From Leptospiraceae bacterium (GTDB taxonomy: Bacteria; Spirochaetota; Leptospiria; Leptospirales; Leptospiraceae), in NCBI GenBank assembly GCA_027485405.1, contig JAIXRB010000050.1:1-43290 (forward strand): 43,290 nucleotides of DNA, in the 5' to 3' direction. The notes beneath the pieces were generated by a model, which saw only the letters and a program-made list of their open reading frames with translations, was not told the DNA's origin and did no database searches. This document shows positions 8,198 through 14,791 of the stretch, piece after piece. The first letter of the stretch is position 1, and each line of letters starts with the position of its first letter. Made by a program: the position numbers and the translations under genes.

Positions 8198-8427
8198 AAT
8201 TCATTTCCAGAAATATAGTGCGTATCTACTTCAGAATGTAGATTTTTTTTATTAATTTTTTTCAATTTTTGATCTAAATTCTCTTTTAAATACGGGTAAA
8301 TGATTATCTTATTGCCTTCTTGCACGACTTCGACTTGACTTCCATCATCAAGATCCAATTGTTTTGCGAATAATTTCGGAATTCTGATTCCTAAGCTATT
8401 CCCCCATTTTTGAATTGTGGATTCCAT
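8191..8427 (-). CDS. mazE: MazE/ChpI-family antitoxin
   Basis: 78 residues. The N-terminal half is a SpoVT/AbrB-type swapped-hairpin DNA-binding domain: STIQKWGNSLGIRIPKLFAK followed by QLDLDDGSQVEVVQEGNKIIIYP. The C-terminal tail (KKINKKNLHSEVDTHYISGNEFW) is the flexible acidic/aromatic part expected to wrap MazF. First gene of the pair. It lies back to back with brnTA: the two start codons are 159 bases apart, so the modules are divergently transcribed. There is no Shine-Dalgarno sequence before the ATG, but a dyad and a TTGACA box lie there. Confidence 0.9.
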   Translation of the reverse strand: MESTIQKWGNSLGIRIPKLFAKQLDLDDGSQVEVVQEGNKIIIYPYLKENLDQKLKKINKKNLHSEVDTHYISGNEFW

Positions 8428-8431
8428 GAAT

Positions 8432-8463
8432 TATACAATGTATATACCTTTGTTTTTTGTCAA
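8432..8463 (-). promoter_or_regulatory. mazEF promoter and operator
   Basis: The dyad TATACA-A-TGTATA at 8432-8444 ends only 4 bases before the mazE start. A minus-strand TTGACA lies at 8463-8458, leaving 30 bases to the ATG. A TATAAT-like string (8435-8430) is too close to the ATG to serve a normal leader. MazE-type antitoxins repress their own promoter, so the dyad is the likely operator. The geometry suggests a leaderless or nearly leaderless transcript. Confidence 0.5.
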
Positions 8464-8545
8464 TAAATTTTTGCCTGGGCATCAGTGGCTAACCCCAAAC
8501 TTTCCATGAAAAGACTTTTGAATAATTTGAATATATGGCTCAAAA

Positions 8546-8580
8546 TATGTATTGACATACATACCAAGGAATTTTAGGAT
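8546..8580 (+). promoter_or_regulatory. brnTA promoter with dyad flanking the -35 box
   Basis: TATGTA (8546-8551), TTGACA (8552-8557) and TACATA (8558-8563) form an inverted repeat that brackets a consensus -35. TAGGAT at 8575-8580 follows at 17-base spacing as a -10. The predicted transcription start falls on or next to the GTG at 8587, so the brnT mRNA may be leaderless. BrnA-type antitoxins autorepress, and the dyad is a good operator candidate. Confidence 0.6.
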
Positions 8581-8586
8581 CGATTT

Positions 8587-8865
8587 GTGGAGTTCGAATG
8601 GGATCCCCATAAAAACCAAGATAATCAAAGGAAACATGGGGTTGACTTTTTTACTGCGCAAACAGCATTTTTTGATCATAATAGGGTTATCTCAAAAGAT
8701 AAACTACATTCCACAGATTCTGAAGAAAGATTCTTTTGTTTCGGTTCTATACCAGAGGGAATTTTGACAGTTCGTTTTACGATTAGAGAACACAAAATTA
8801 GAATCTTCGGTGCAGGATTCTGGAGAGAAGGAAAAAAGATATATGAAACAAAAAACAAATTATAA
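8587..8865 (+). CDS. brnT: BrnT-family ribonuclease toxin
   Basis: 92 residues from GTG 8587. The start is fixed by the family's N-terminus: MEFEWDPHKNQDNQRKHGVD, followed by FFTAQTAFFD, then ERFFCFGSIPEGILTVRFTI and REHKIRIFGAGFWREGKKIY. These are the conserved BrnT elements (F.WD..K...N..KHGv.F, and the RIISAR-like terminal strand-helix, here RIFGAGFWRE). The usual R-I-I-S-A-R is altered to R-I-F-G-A-G, which may affect activity. BrnT is a RelE-fold RNase that halts translation until bound by BrnA. It overlaps brnA by 23 bases. Unlike mazEF, the toxin comes first. Confidence 0.85.
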   Translation: MEFEWDPHKNQDNQRKHGVDFFTAQTAFFDHNRVISKDKLHSTDSEERFFCFGSIPEGILTVRFTIREHKIRIFGAGFWREGKKIYETKNKL

Positions 8866-9097
8866 AAAATCCCCAAAGAACATTGCGAAAGCCATAGAAT
8901 CTTCTATCATTCAAGAGGATTTTTTACCACCTCCAAATAAGTTAATCGTAAAAGAAGAGAATTCTAAAGTTACCATTTTGCTTAGCAACAAGAGTATCAA
9001 TTTTTTTAAAAACCAGTCAAAGAAATCGGGAATTCCTTACCAAACTATGATCAAAAAGGTTTTGGATTTATATGCAAATCGATTTACAGAGAAGTAG
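8843..9097 (+). CDS. brnA: BrnA-family antitoxin
   Basis: I chose the ATG at 8843 over 8810 because BrnA proteins start near a lysine-rich stretch (MKQKTNYKKSPKNIAKAIES); this gives 84 residues. The C-terminal half has the ribbon-helix-helix pattern of BrnA/CopG proteins: KVTILLSNKSINFFKNQSKK followed by SGIPYQTMIKKVLDLYANRF. The ribbon strand binds DNA and the protein represses its operon while blocking BrnT. It overlaps brnT, implying translational coupling. About 190 bases downstream are two hairpins that could end the transcript. Confidence 0.85.
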   Translation: MKQKTNYKKSPKNIAKAIESSIIQEDFLPPPNKLIVKEENSKVTILLSNKSINFFKNQSKKSGIPYQTMIKKVLDLYANRFTEK

Positions 9098-9285
9098 AAA
9101 GTTGCGAATATTTATTTGTTAGTTGCTACCCTAGACCCCCAGATCGCAACCTGAGGGGACCCGACTATTCATTGGGGGAGACGTTTTCAATTTCGACGAC
9201 TTTATTTAAATAGCAACCCAAACTTCAATTTAAACTTAATTTTTTGAATTGCAATTATATAGTTTTTGATTGATTTTCCTATCAA

Positions 9286-9344
9286 TCCGCTTTTGCGGAG
9301 GTGGATGGTTCGTCAGGATCCCCTGGCTTTGCCAGGGGTCTTTT
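9286..9344 (+). terminator. Tandem hairpins downstream of brnTA
   Basis: A small hairpin (TCCGC-TTTT-GCGGA, 9286-9299) is followed by a strong one (CCCCTGGC-TTT-GCCAGGGG, 9320-9338) and then TCTTTT. The second has an 8-base GC-rich stem with a T-rich tail and fits a rho-independent terminator reading plus. From 9098 to 9285 I see no gene on either strand. Confidence 0.6.
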
Positions 9345-9436
9345 AAATTTAATGAAGGATCGAAATAGCCTAGTTACGTTTTAACGGACACTTTTTTAAG
9401 CCGCTCTTAATTCAAATTCCTCAGGACTTACATAAC

Positions 9437-10213
9437 CTAAAAAAAAGAATGAGATCTTTGTCGATTATAAAATAAGTCTATGAAATCAAAAATATACTTT
9501 TTCGAATCACTTAGATTCAAATAGAAATTAAATTCAATTTCTCTCTTTAAGGTAGCAAAGAATGATTCAGCAGGGGAGTTATCCCAACAGTTCCCTTTGC
9601 GGCTATTGCTTCTTCGAATCTTATTCTTTATTAGTTGTTCTCTAATTACTTCAGAACAATAATTCGATCCTCTATCTGAATGAAATATCAGTCCCTTCCC
9701 AGGATTTCTATTTACAATGGCCTTTTGTAGCGTATTAGAAATGAGTTCAGAATCATTTTTGTTGCTGATCTCCCAGCTAACAATTTTTCTGGAATACAGA
9801 TCTAGAATAACGCAAAGATAAAGCCAGCCTTCTATGCTTCCTAAGTAAGTTACATCTGAAACCCAAACTATATTTTTAGATTTTGGTTTGAAATTCCTTT
9901 GCAACAAATCAGGTGCAATCTGATGACTATGATTCGAATCCGTTGTTTGAATTCTGAATTTTTTCTCTTGTTTCCCTTGAATTCCCAGTAATTTCATGGC
10001 TTTTCTGATCTTTCTTGTTCCCCAAGGAAGAGAATTCTTCTTAACCTCATTGTGAATTTTGAGAAGTCCGTAAACTCTTTTATTAGAATCCCATACTTCG
10101 TTAACAAAAGTCAGAAGATTCGCATCAATTGTCTTAAGCGGGTCTTTTTCTCTTTTAACGAAAGAATAAAAATTAGAAACGGAGACATTTAGTAATTTAG
10201 CCATGCTTCTCAC
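9437..10213 (-). CDS. IS3-family transposase OrfB (DDE integrase), C-terminal frameshift
   Basis: The ORF from GTG 10213 holds an rve integrase core with the catalytic triad: D in VWVSDVTYLG, D in IFHSDRGSNYCS, and E in NCWDNSPAESFFATLK. The product is normally made as an OrfAB fusion by -1 slippage in orfA, and the orfB frame is open back to that site. The end is abnormal: after YNRQRSHSFF comes a stop within a run of eight T. In another frame the sequence reads on as LGYVSPEEFELRAA to a TAA at 9396-9398, which is the family's usual ending (HSxLGY.SPEEFE). Six T would restore it exactly. So a 2-base expansion in the homopolymer removes about 14 residues. The catalytic residues remain, so activity is uncertain. 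Confidence 0.85.
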   Translation of the reverse strand: MRSMAKLLNVSVSNFYSFVKREKDPLKTIDANLLTFVNEVWDSNKRVYGLLKIHNEVKKNSLPWGTRKIRKAMKLLGIQGKQEKKFRIQTTDSNHSHQIAPDLLQRNFKPKSKNIVWVSDVTYLGSIEGWLYLCVILDLYSRKIVSWEISNKNDSELISNTLQKAIVNRNPGKGLIFHSDRGSNYCSEVIREQLIKNKIRRSNSRKGNCWDNSPAESFFATLKREIEFNFYLNLSDSKKYIFDFIDLFYNRQRSHSFF

Positions 10214-10245
10214 TCTAAATTCAGATCTATGAGTTTGAATAAACT

Positions 10246-10545
10246 CTAATCGGGGTTTTGTTCCCGGGAGAGCATGGCTGCAAACTTTTTTAAGATTGCA
10301 TTCTCCTCTTTCAGCTTCAGATTCTCTTTCTTCAGCTTTCGAAGCTCCTCTGTTTCTTTAATCTGCCTATCTGTTGGTGGATTCGTTTGATCTGCTTTCT
10401 TCAAAAATTCGGCCTTCCATTGTCGTAGAACATAATAGCCTATTCCAAGGGATTTTGCCACTTCTTTTATCGTAAATGTCCCAGTCAGGGCTCGCTTTAC
10501 TGCCGCATCTCTAAACTCTGGAGAATATTTTGATCGTCTTGCCAT
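10246..10545 (-). CDS. IS3-family transposase OrfA (helix-turn-helix)
   Basis: 99 residues. The HTH region is YSPEFRDAAVKRALTGTFTI followed by KEVAKSLGIGYYVLRQWKAE, the standard IS3 OrfA terminus-binding fold. It is followed by a leucine-zipper-like coiled coil (LRKLKKENLKLKEENAILKK). Near its end lies the slippery heptamer A-AAA-AAG, complement of 10285-10291, in the correct phase for a -1 shift into orfB. It starts 34 bases inside the right end of the element's shared inverted repeat. Confidence 0.9.
   Translation of the reverse strand: MARRSKYSPEFRDAAVKRALTGTFTIKEVAKSLGIGYYVLRQWKAEFLKKADQTNPPTDRQIKETEELRKLKKENLKLKEENAILKKFAAMLSREQNPD
10285..10291 (-). other. -1 ribosomal frameshift site of the IS3 element
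   Basis: The minus strand reads A AAA AAG in the orfA frame (TTA AAA AAG). Slipping one base back enters the orfB frame, which stays open through to the integrase domain. This is the canonical IS3-family signal for making OrfAB. Confidence 0.75.
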
Positions 10546-10625
10546 ACTTACACCTCTTGCTCTTTTTGCGCAAAAAAGGTGTCCGTTTTTATGTACTCAG
10601 GCTACAACCAAATCCTCTAATCCCC

Positions 10626-10739
10626 TTACATCTCCCCCCGAAACGCCCTCTGGCTCAAACTCCCGTACAGCGCTTCCAACTCCCGCAAACTTTCTTGGTA
10701 TTTCTCCTTCACCGCCTCTACCTTTTCCACTACAGCCGC
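10626..10739 (-). pseudogene. hsdS: Type I restriction specificity subunit (hsdS) 3' fragment
   Basis: Thirty-eight minus-strand codons end in a natural stop. They read AAVVEKVEAVKEKYQESLRE, then LEALYGSLSQRAFRGEM. This is the C-terminal conserved helix and tail of HsdS (coiled coil plus 'eLe.LygSLsQrAFrGel'). No target-recognition domain precedes it: upstream is the palindromic repeat and then an hsdR fragment. GC content is visibly higher than in the neighbours. A clear relic of a lost type I system. Confidence 0.75.
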
Positions 10740-10759
10740 AAAAAAAGAGAAAAAATTTC

Positions 10760-10848
10760 AGCCACAGATAAACGCGGATAAACACCATAGAGAGGTTTTG
10801 TTTCTATTTCTTTTCCCCATCTGCGTGTATCTGTGTTCATCTGTGGCT
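10760..10848. repeat. Dispersed palindromic repeat, copy 2 (complete arms)
   Basis: An 89-base element bounded by perfect 10-base arms AGCCACAGAT and ATCTGTGGCT. The inverted similarity continues inward (CACAGATAAACGCGGAT against the complement of ATCTGCGTGTATCTGTG). The middle is shared with copy 1 at 6971-7029. It could fold into a long imperfect hairpin and looks like a small non-autonomous palindromic element. It separates the two hsd fragments. Confidence 0.75.
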
Positions 10849-10855
10849 AATTTTC

Positions 10856-10960
10856 TCACCTACAACGCCCCTCGAAACGTTCTCCGGCTAAAACATCCCA
10901 ACCCGCTTCCAATAGCCGTTTATCGATGATTTCTTTTCGAGTATTTTCTTCGGTTTTCAT
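10856..10960 (-). pseudogene. hsdR 5' end fused to an hsdS 3' end (restriction system scar)
   Basis: From ATG 10960 the minus strand reads MKTEENTRKEIIDKRLLEAG followed by WDV, the conserved N-terminus of type I/III restriction helicase subunits (HsdR-like, 'TRkelID..LleaGW'). Homology stops there. In another frame the next bases read FSRRTFRGAL followed by TAG at 10860-10862, very like the HsdS tail (SLSQRAFRGE). So the first 23 codons of hsdR appear joined to the last codons of a second hsdS, with hsdM and everything between deleted. The literal ORF ends at 10856. Confidence 0.6.
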
Positions 10961-11057
10961 TGCCCAGCTATCTAAAGTCAGATTTCTCGTTTAGCAAGAA
11001 TCCTTCAATCCCAATTGAGCAGTAAAACTATCCTTTATTTGTTGATTTTTTTAAAAT
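10961..11057. other. Short intergenic stretch before the STAS gene
   Basis: I see no coding potential. It lies upstream (minus sense) of the hsdR fragment and downstream of the STAS gene, so it may hold the relic hsd promoter or the STAS-galK terminator. A T-run (TTGATTTTTTTAAAATC) is present near 11040, with no clear stem. Confidence 0.3.
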
Positions 11058-11447
11058 CTAACCCTTCGCTCTAGCCGCTTCGATGGTTTCGAAGACTTGC
11101 ATTAGACTTTGGAGCTTGGTCAACTCTAAAACATAACGCACTTTAGAAGAAGGGGAAATAATGCGAAGAAATCCAGCTTGTTTGGAAAGTTTGGCGTGGA
11201 CACCCAAACAAACACCTAAACCAGATGAATCAATGTAGGAGACTTTTTCAAAAACTAAATAAAACCTGCGCTTTCCAATTTGTGTGAGTCGCTCGAGGGA
11301 TTCTTTGATGGCTTGGGTATTGTAAAGGTTGATCTCACCTTCAATTTCTAATACCATCTCGTTCTCATTCCAATCGCTCGGGCTTTCCAGCACTCGCAAC
11401 TGACAGGAACCATCTTCAAAATCATAGTCTTCCCACTGGCCTGGCAT
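11058..11447 (-). CDS. STAS-domain anti-sigma factor antagonist
   Basis: 129 residues. After a variable head, the STAS fold runs from about residue 25: EMVLEIEGEINLYNTQAIKE, FYLVFEKVSYIDSSGLGVCL and GFLRIISPSSKVRYVLELTK. The DSSGLG element carries the serine that is phosphorylated in SpoIIAA/RsbV-type anti-anti-sigma factors. Such proteins switch partners with a kinase/anti-sigma factor to control a sigma factor or a signalling output. None of those partners is in the window. The ATG overlaps the galK stop by one base (TAATG), so it is translationally coupled to a sugar kinase, an unexplained pairing. Confidence 0.88.
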   Translation of the reverse strand: MPGQWEDYDFEDGSCQLRVLESPSDWNENEMVLEIEGEINLYNTQAIKESLERLTQIGKRRFYLVFEKVSYIDSSGLGVCLGVHAKLSKQAGFLRIISPSSKVRYVLELTKLQSLMQVFETIEAARAKG

Positions 11448-12625
11448 TAGAGAATTATTTCGTGAACTCCTTCTGAAATTTGAAAGCGATAAAAGTCTAT
11501 CTGTATAGAGAATCTTAGGGAATAACTTGTTTCAAGTCTTTCTTTTGTGCCCAAGAAATTTGACTTGCGATCTAAGACCAAAGCACAACCCCCAAAACCG
11601 CCACCGATCATCCTAGCCCCAGCCACTCCCAGGGACTTTAATTCGGAAACCAGATAGTCCAGCTCTGGGCAAGAGACCTCAAAATCTTGCGATAGAGACC
11701 AGTGAGCCTCAAAAAGAGCATTGCCTACTTGGGCAAAGTCTCCCTTTTGCAAACCTGTGATGACGCTTTGGGTTCTGGTTTTTTCTGTAACAACATGGCG
11801 CACTCTTCGCAATTCTTCCTCTGTGAATCCGAAATCTCCCCATTCTGATTCCGGAACGGAGAATGAATAGAGGTCTTTCGTATCTTTCAATCGCCTTTGG
11901 ATTTTTTGTAAGGCGGATTCACATTCTTGCCTTCGGGTATTGTATCCGCTATCTTTTAGAGAGTGTTTGACATTGCTGTTTACCAAATAGAATTCCCATT
12001 CACCTAACTGGAATTGGTGGTAGTCGAATTCTAAGGACGAAGTGTTCAAAGAAATGCAATGGTTCTTTTTTCCATTGGCAATGATGAATTGATCCATGAT
12101 GCCACAGTTGGTTCCTACAAAGTTGTTCTCTGCCGCCTGTCCCATTAAAGCAATCTCTGTGAGTGAAAGAGAAAATCCGAAAATGGAGTTCAAAGCAAAA
12201 CCCACGGCAACCTCCAAAGCCGCCGAAGAAGAAAGCCCAGCCCCTTGAGGAATATCTCCTGCAATGGACAATCGAAAGGGTGGCACTACTTTATTTCTTT
12301 TTCTCAGTTCCAGAACCATACCCAAGACATAATCCGCCCAAGGCGCATTTGGGTTTTTCTCTAGGTTTTGGTGAACCGGAAAATGAACAGTGTTCTGATA
12401 GGCGAATGAGGCAAGTTCATAAGAATTTCCTGATGTAGGTTCGATCAAAACTTCCAAGGAAAAATCAATGGCGGCTGGGAGCACTGTCCCACCCAAATAA
12501 TCGACGTGTTCCCCGATGATATTGATTCGGGCAGGAGCTCGGAAACAACGAGGAGTGCCTGCGCCAGGGAAAGATTTTTTAAAAAATGACAAATGGTCTT
12601 CCAGTTTTAAACCCATTGCTTCCAT
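11447..12625 (-). CDS. galK: Galactokinase (GHMP kinase family)
   Basis: 392 residues, typical for GalK. All motifs are visible: the N-terminal galactokinase signature APARINIIGEHVDYLGG, the GHMP ATP loop PQGAGLSSSAALEVA, the CGIMDQF region with the catalytic aspartate, the YNTRRQECE stretch, and the C-terminal GARMIGGGFGGCALVL. It phosphorylates galactose at C1. No other Leloir-pathway gene is adjacent, so a different GHMP sugar kinase role remains possible. It is divergent from pgi, with only 40 bases between starts, and coupled to the STAS gene downstream. Confidence 0.88.
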   Translation of the reverse strand: MEAMGLKLEDHLSFFKKSFPGAGTPRCFRAPARINIIGEHVDYLGGTVLPAAIDFSLEVLIEPTSGNSYELASFAYQNTVHFPVHQNLEKNPNAPWADYVLGMVLELRKRNKVVPPFRLSIAGDIPQGAGLSSSAALEVAVGFALNSIFGFSLSLTEIALMGQAAENNFVGTNCGIMDQFIIANGKKNHCISLNTSSLEFDYHQFQLGEWEFYLVNSNVKHSLKDSGYNTRRQECESALQKIQRRLKDTKDLYSFSVPESEWGDFGFTEEELRRVRHVVTEKTRTQSVITGLQKGDFAQVGNALFEAHWSLSQDFEVSCPELDYLVSELKSLGVAGARMIGGGFGGCALVLDRKSNFLGTKERLETSYSLRFSIQIDFYRFQISEGVHEIIL

Positions 12626-12665
12626 TTTTGGTTTACAATCTCAGGATGTATCCTATTTTTCAAGC

Positions 12666-14012
12666 ATGTCTCATCTAACCTTTCGTTCCCGATTTGCCAA
12701 ATCCTTCCTTTCCGAAGACGTCCTCGCTAAAGAAATTGCGAAGGCAAAGTCAGCAAAAGACACTCTTTACTCAAAGAAAGGAAAAGGCTCCGAATACCTA
12801 GGTTGGTTGCATCTACCCAGCTCTATCGGGAATGAGGAAATCACACGCATTCGAGATGCCGCCGAGCGCATCCAAGCCCAGTCTCAATACTTAGTCATCG
12901 TGGGCATAGGTGGTTCTTATTTAGGTGCCAAAGCTGTGATCGATGCTTTGACCAATCCCTTTTCTGTTTTTGAAGAAAACAAAAAAGGAGTTAAGATCCT
13001 CTATGCTGGTCACCATTTAGATGCAGACTACCATGCGAGGCTCCTTGCCTTTCTCGAAAACCGAGATTTTTCAGTCAACGTCATATCCAAATCAGGCACC
13101 ACAACAGAACCAGCCATCGCCTTTCGTATGCTACTGTCTCTTTTGGAACGAAAGTACGGCAAAGAGGAAATGAAGAAGCGAGTCTACTCCACAACCGACT
13201 CTTCCAAAGGTGCTCTTAAAAAACTTTCCGATGACTATTCTTTTTCCACCTTCGTGATTCCAGACGATGTGGGCGGTCGATTCTCTGTTTTGACTCCTGT
13301 TGGGCTTTTGCCCATTGCCGCGGCAGGTAGACCCATCGCTCAACTTTTAGATGGTGCAAAAGCTATGGAATCAGAACTTCAAGAAAATTCTGATCCTAAT
13401 TCTAATATCGCATTGCAATATGCCGCGCATCGAAATGCGATCTACCAACAAGGCAAAAAAATTGAAATCTTAGTAAACTACAACCCCGCTTTACAATATG
13501 TAACCGAATGGTGGAAACAACTCTTTGGCGAAAGTGAAGGAAAGGAGAAGAAAGGCATTTTTCCAGCTGGGGTCAACTTTACTACTGACTTACATTCCAT
13601 GGGCCAATACATTCAGGATGGCGAGAGGCATATATTCGAAACTGTGCTAACAGTCGCAAGTCCCAAGACAGACATTTTTTTAACCGAGAGACCAGATGAC
13701 CTGGATGGTCTAAACTATCTTTCTGGAAAAAAGCTATCTGAGGTCAATGGATTCGCAAATCTAGGCACCCTAGTTGCCCATGCAGATGGAGCCGTGCCTT
13801 GTCTCGAAATTGAAATGCCTTCTATTTCAGAGTTTTGTCTTGGTCATCTTCTCTATTTCTTTGAAGTGGCTTGTGGAATCAGCGGATATATGTTAGATGT
13901 AAATCCATTTGATCAACCAGGTGTAGAGGATTATAAGAACAATATGTTCGCTCTCTTGGGCAAGAAAGGTTACGAAGAAAAAAGAAAGCAAATTGAACTA
14001 AAACTAAAATAA
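12666..14012 (+). CDS. pgi: Glucose-6-phosphate isomerase
   Basis: 448 residues from ATG 12666. The frame extends upstream to 12516 but would overlap galK, and the protein proper begins SHLTFRSRFAKSFL. Signatures: YLVIVGIGGSYLGAKAVIDA, VISKSGTTTEPAIAFRML, the PGI consensus DDVGGRFSVLTPVG, and the C-terminal region QPGVEDYKNNMFALLG containing the active-site lysine context. The compact length matches the short bacterial form (as in Bacillus) rather than the 550-residue form. It interconverts glucose-6-P and fructose-6-P. It converges on the murU-like gene over a hairpin. Confidence 0.95.
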   Translation: MSHLTFRSRFAKSFLSEDVLAKEIAKAKSAKDTLYSKKGKGSEYLGWLHLPSSIGNEEITRIRDAAERIQAQSQYLVIVGIGGSYLGAKAVIDALTNPFSVFEENKKGVKILYAGHHLDADYHARLLAFLENRDFSVNVISKSGTTTEPAIAFRMLLSLLERKYGKEEMKKRVYSTTDSSKGALKKLSDDYSFSTFVIPDDVGGRFSVLTPVGLLPIAAAGRPIAQLLDGAKAMESELQENSDPNSNIALQYAAHRNAIYQQGKKIEILVNYNPALQYVTEWWKQLFGESEGKEKKGIFPAGVNFTTDLHSMGQYIQDGERHIFETVLTVASPKTDIFLTERPDDLDGLNYLSGKKLSEVNGFANLGTLVAHADGAVPCLEIEMPSISEFCLGHLLYFFEVACGISGYMLDVNPFDQPGVEDYKNNMFALLGKKGYEEKRKQIELKLK

Positions 14013-14025
14013 ATTAAATTAAAGG

Positions 14026-14058
14026 AACAGAATCTTTTCTGGTTTAAACAATTCTGTT
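14026..14058. terminator. Possible bidirectional terminator between pgi and murU-like gene
   Basis: Arms AACAGAAT (14026-14033) and ATTCTGTT (14051-14058) are perfect complements around a 17-base loop, with A/T-rich flanks on both sides. The position between two converging stops supports the role. The stem is short and AT-rich and the loop long, so strength is doubtful. Confidence 0.4.
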
Positions 14059-14791
14059 AATTTTCTAATCCATGTTTGACTAAAAAGTTGAGAATGGACT
14101 GTTTCTGGTCACCAAAAACAGGTAGGTCTTTTGAGCTTTCATAGAGGGCCTGTTCGCCTAGATCCAAGGAAGTTCCTGGAAACAATTCTCCGGTAAGTTG
14201 ATTGCTTTTTGCTAAATTGCGGAAAATGTCAGACAAATCCGCATAGGTGTCAACAGGTATTGTTGCTAATGTACTAGTATCAAGCAAACCCAGTCCTATA
14301 TAGAACATCCGACCATTCCCGAATGAAACCAATCCATCTTCGCCTAAAGAAAGGCCAGTATAACCTGCATTCTCTGGAATGGGGAGTAAATACAAATGAG
14401 CTTTGGAGTTCTTGGGCAAATTTTGCCGTGGTAGAAACCCTGGCTCAGGGATCAAAATCATATCCGGATTGTAGAGAAGCAATGGTCTTGGATCTAAAGT
14501 GGGTTGTGCCTTGATAGCTGTTTGGATTCCTCCCGCTGTTCCTAAAATTTCTTTGTCTTCTTCCGAAATCACTAAATCAAAGCCAAGAAGATGTTTGAGA
14601 TGCTCCCTAATGACTGTAAGGTGGTAGTGAATGTTGATTAACCCTTTTCGATAGCCCCAATTGGATAGATTGAAAAAACTAAAATCTAAAAGCCGAACTC
14701 CGTCCACTTTTAACATGGGCTTCGGTAGATCCTTGGTCCAGTGTCCCATGCGCTTTCCAAATCCAGCGGCTAAGATAAAAAAACTATTCAT
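14057..14791 (-). CDS. murU: MurU-like nucleotidyltransferase (MurNAc-1-P uridylyltransferase candidate)
   Basis: 244 residues. The N-terminus is the sugar-phosphate nucleotidyltransferase signature FILAAGFGKRMGHWTKDLPK with PMLKVDGVRLLDF; EILGTAGGIQTAI and LLLYNPDMIL follow, with the aspartate of NPDM expected to bind metal. Length and context fit MurU, which makes UDP-MurNAc in the AmgK-MurU peptidoglycan recycling route. A mannose- or glucose-1-phosphate enzyme is the alternative. The ATG overlaps the stop of the kinase gene upstream by 4 bases (ATGA), so the two are coupled. Last gene of the minus-strand operon that begins with two histidine kinases. Confidence 0.72.
   Translation of the reverse strand: MNSFFILAAGFGKRMGHWTKDLPKPMLKVDGVRLLDFSFFNLSNWGYRKGLINIHYHLTVIREHLKHLLGFDLVISEEDKEILGTAGGIQTAIKAQPTLDPRPLLLYNPDMILIPEPGFLPRQNLPKNSKAHLYLLPIPENAGYTGLSLGEDGLVSFGNGRMFYIGLGLLDTSTLATIPVDTYADLSDIFRNLAKSNQLTGELFPGTSLDLGEQALYESSKDLPVFGDQKQSILNFLVKHGLEN

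Larger units (their letters stand above)
9371..10599 (-). mobile_element. IS3-family insertion sequence
   Basis: About 1.23 kb containing orfA and orfB on the minus strand. Both ends, read inward, share AACGGACAC followed by a T-run (left 9383-9391; right complement of 10579-10587). Outward similarity continues irregularly (TAC.T), reaching a likely TG-type end at 10599 and about 9371. I could not find a clean target duplication (left flank ATAGCC, right flank GGCTAC), so the exact tips are estimates. It sits beside the hsd remnants and may have been involved in their loss. Confidence 0.8.

Noticed and set aside
8482..8679. 65-codon minus-strand ORF between mazE and brnT
   Set aside because: It overlaps brnT and its promoter and has no recognisable pattern.
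9365..10605. Target-site duplication of the IS3 element
   Set aside because: Flanks ATAGCC and GGCTAC are not direct repeats, so none can be claimed; neighbouring deletion may have removed it.
10597..10788. 63-codon minus-strand ORF rich in Gly/Val
   Set aside because: It is an out-of-frame reading of the hsdS fragment; the HsdS tail is in another frame.
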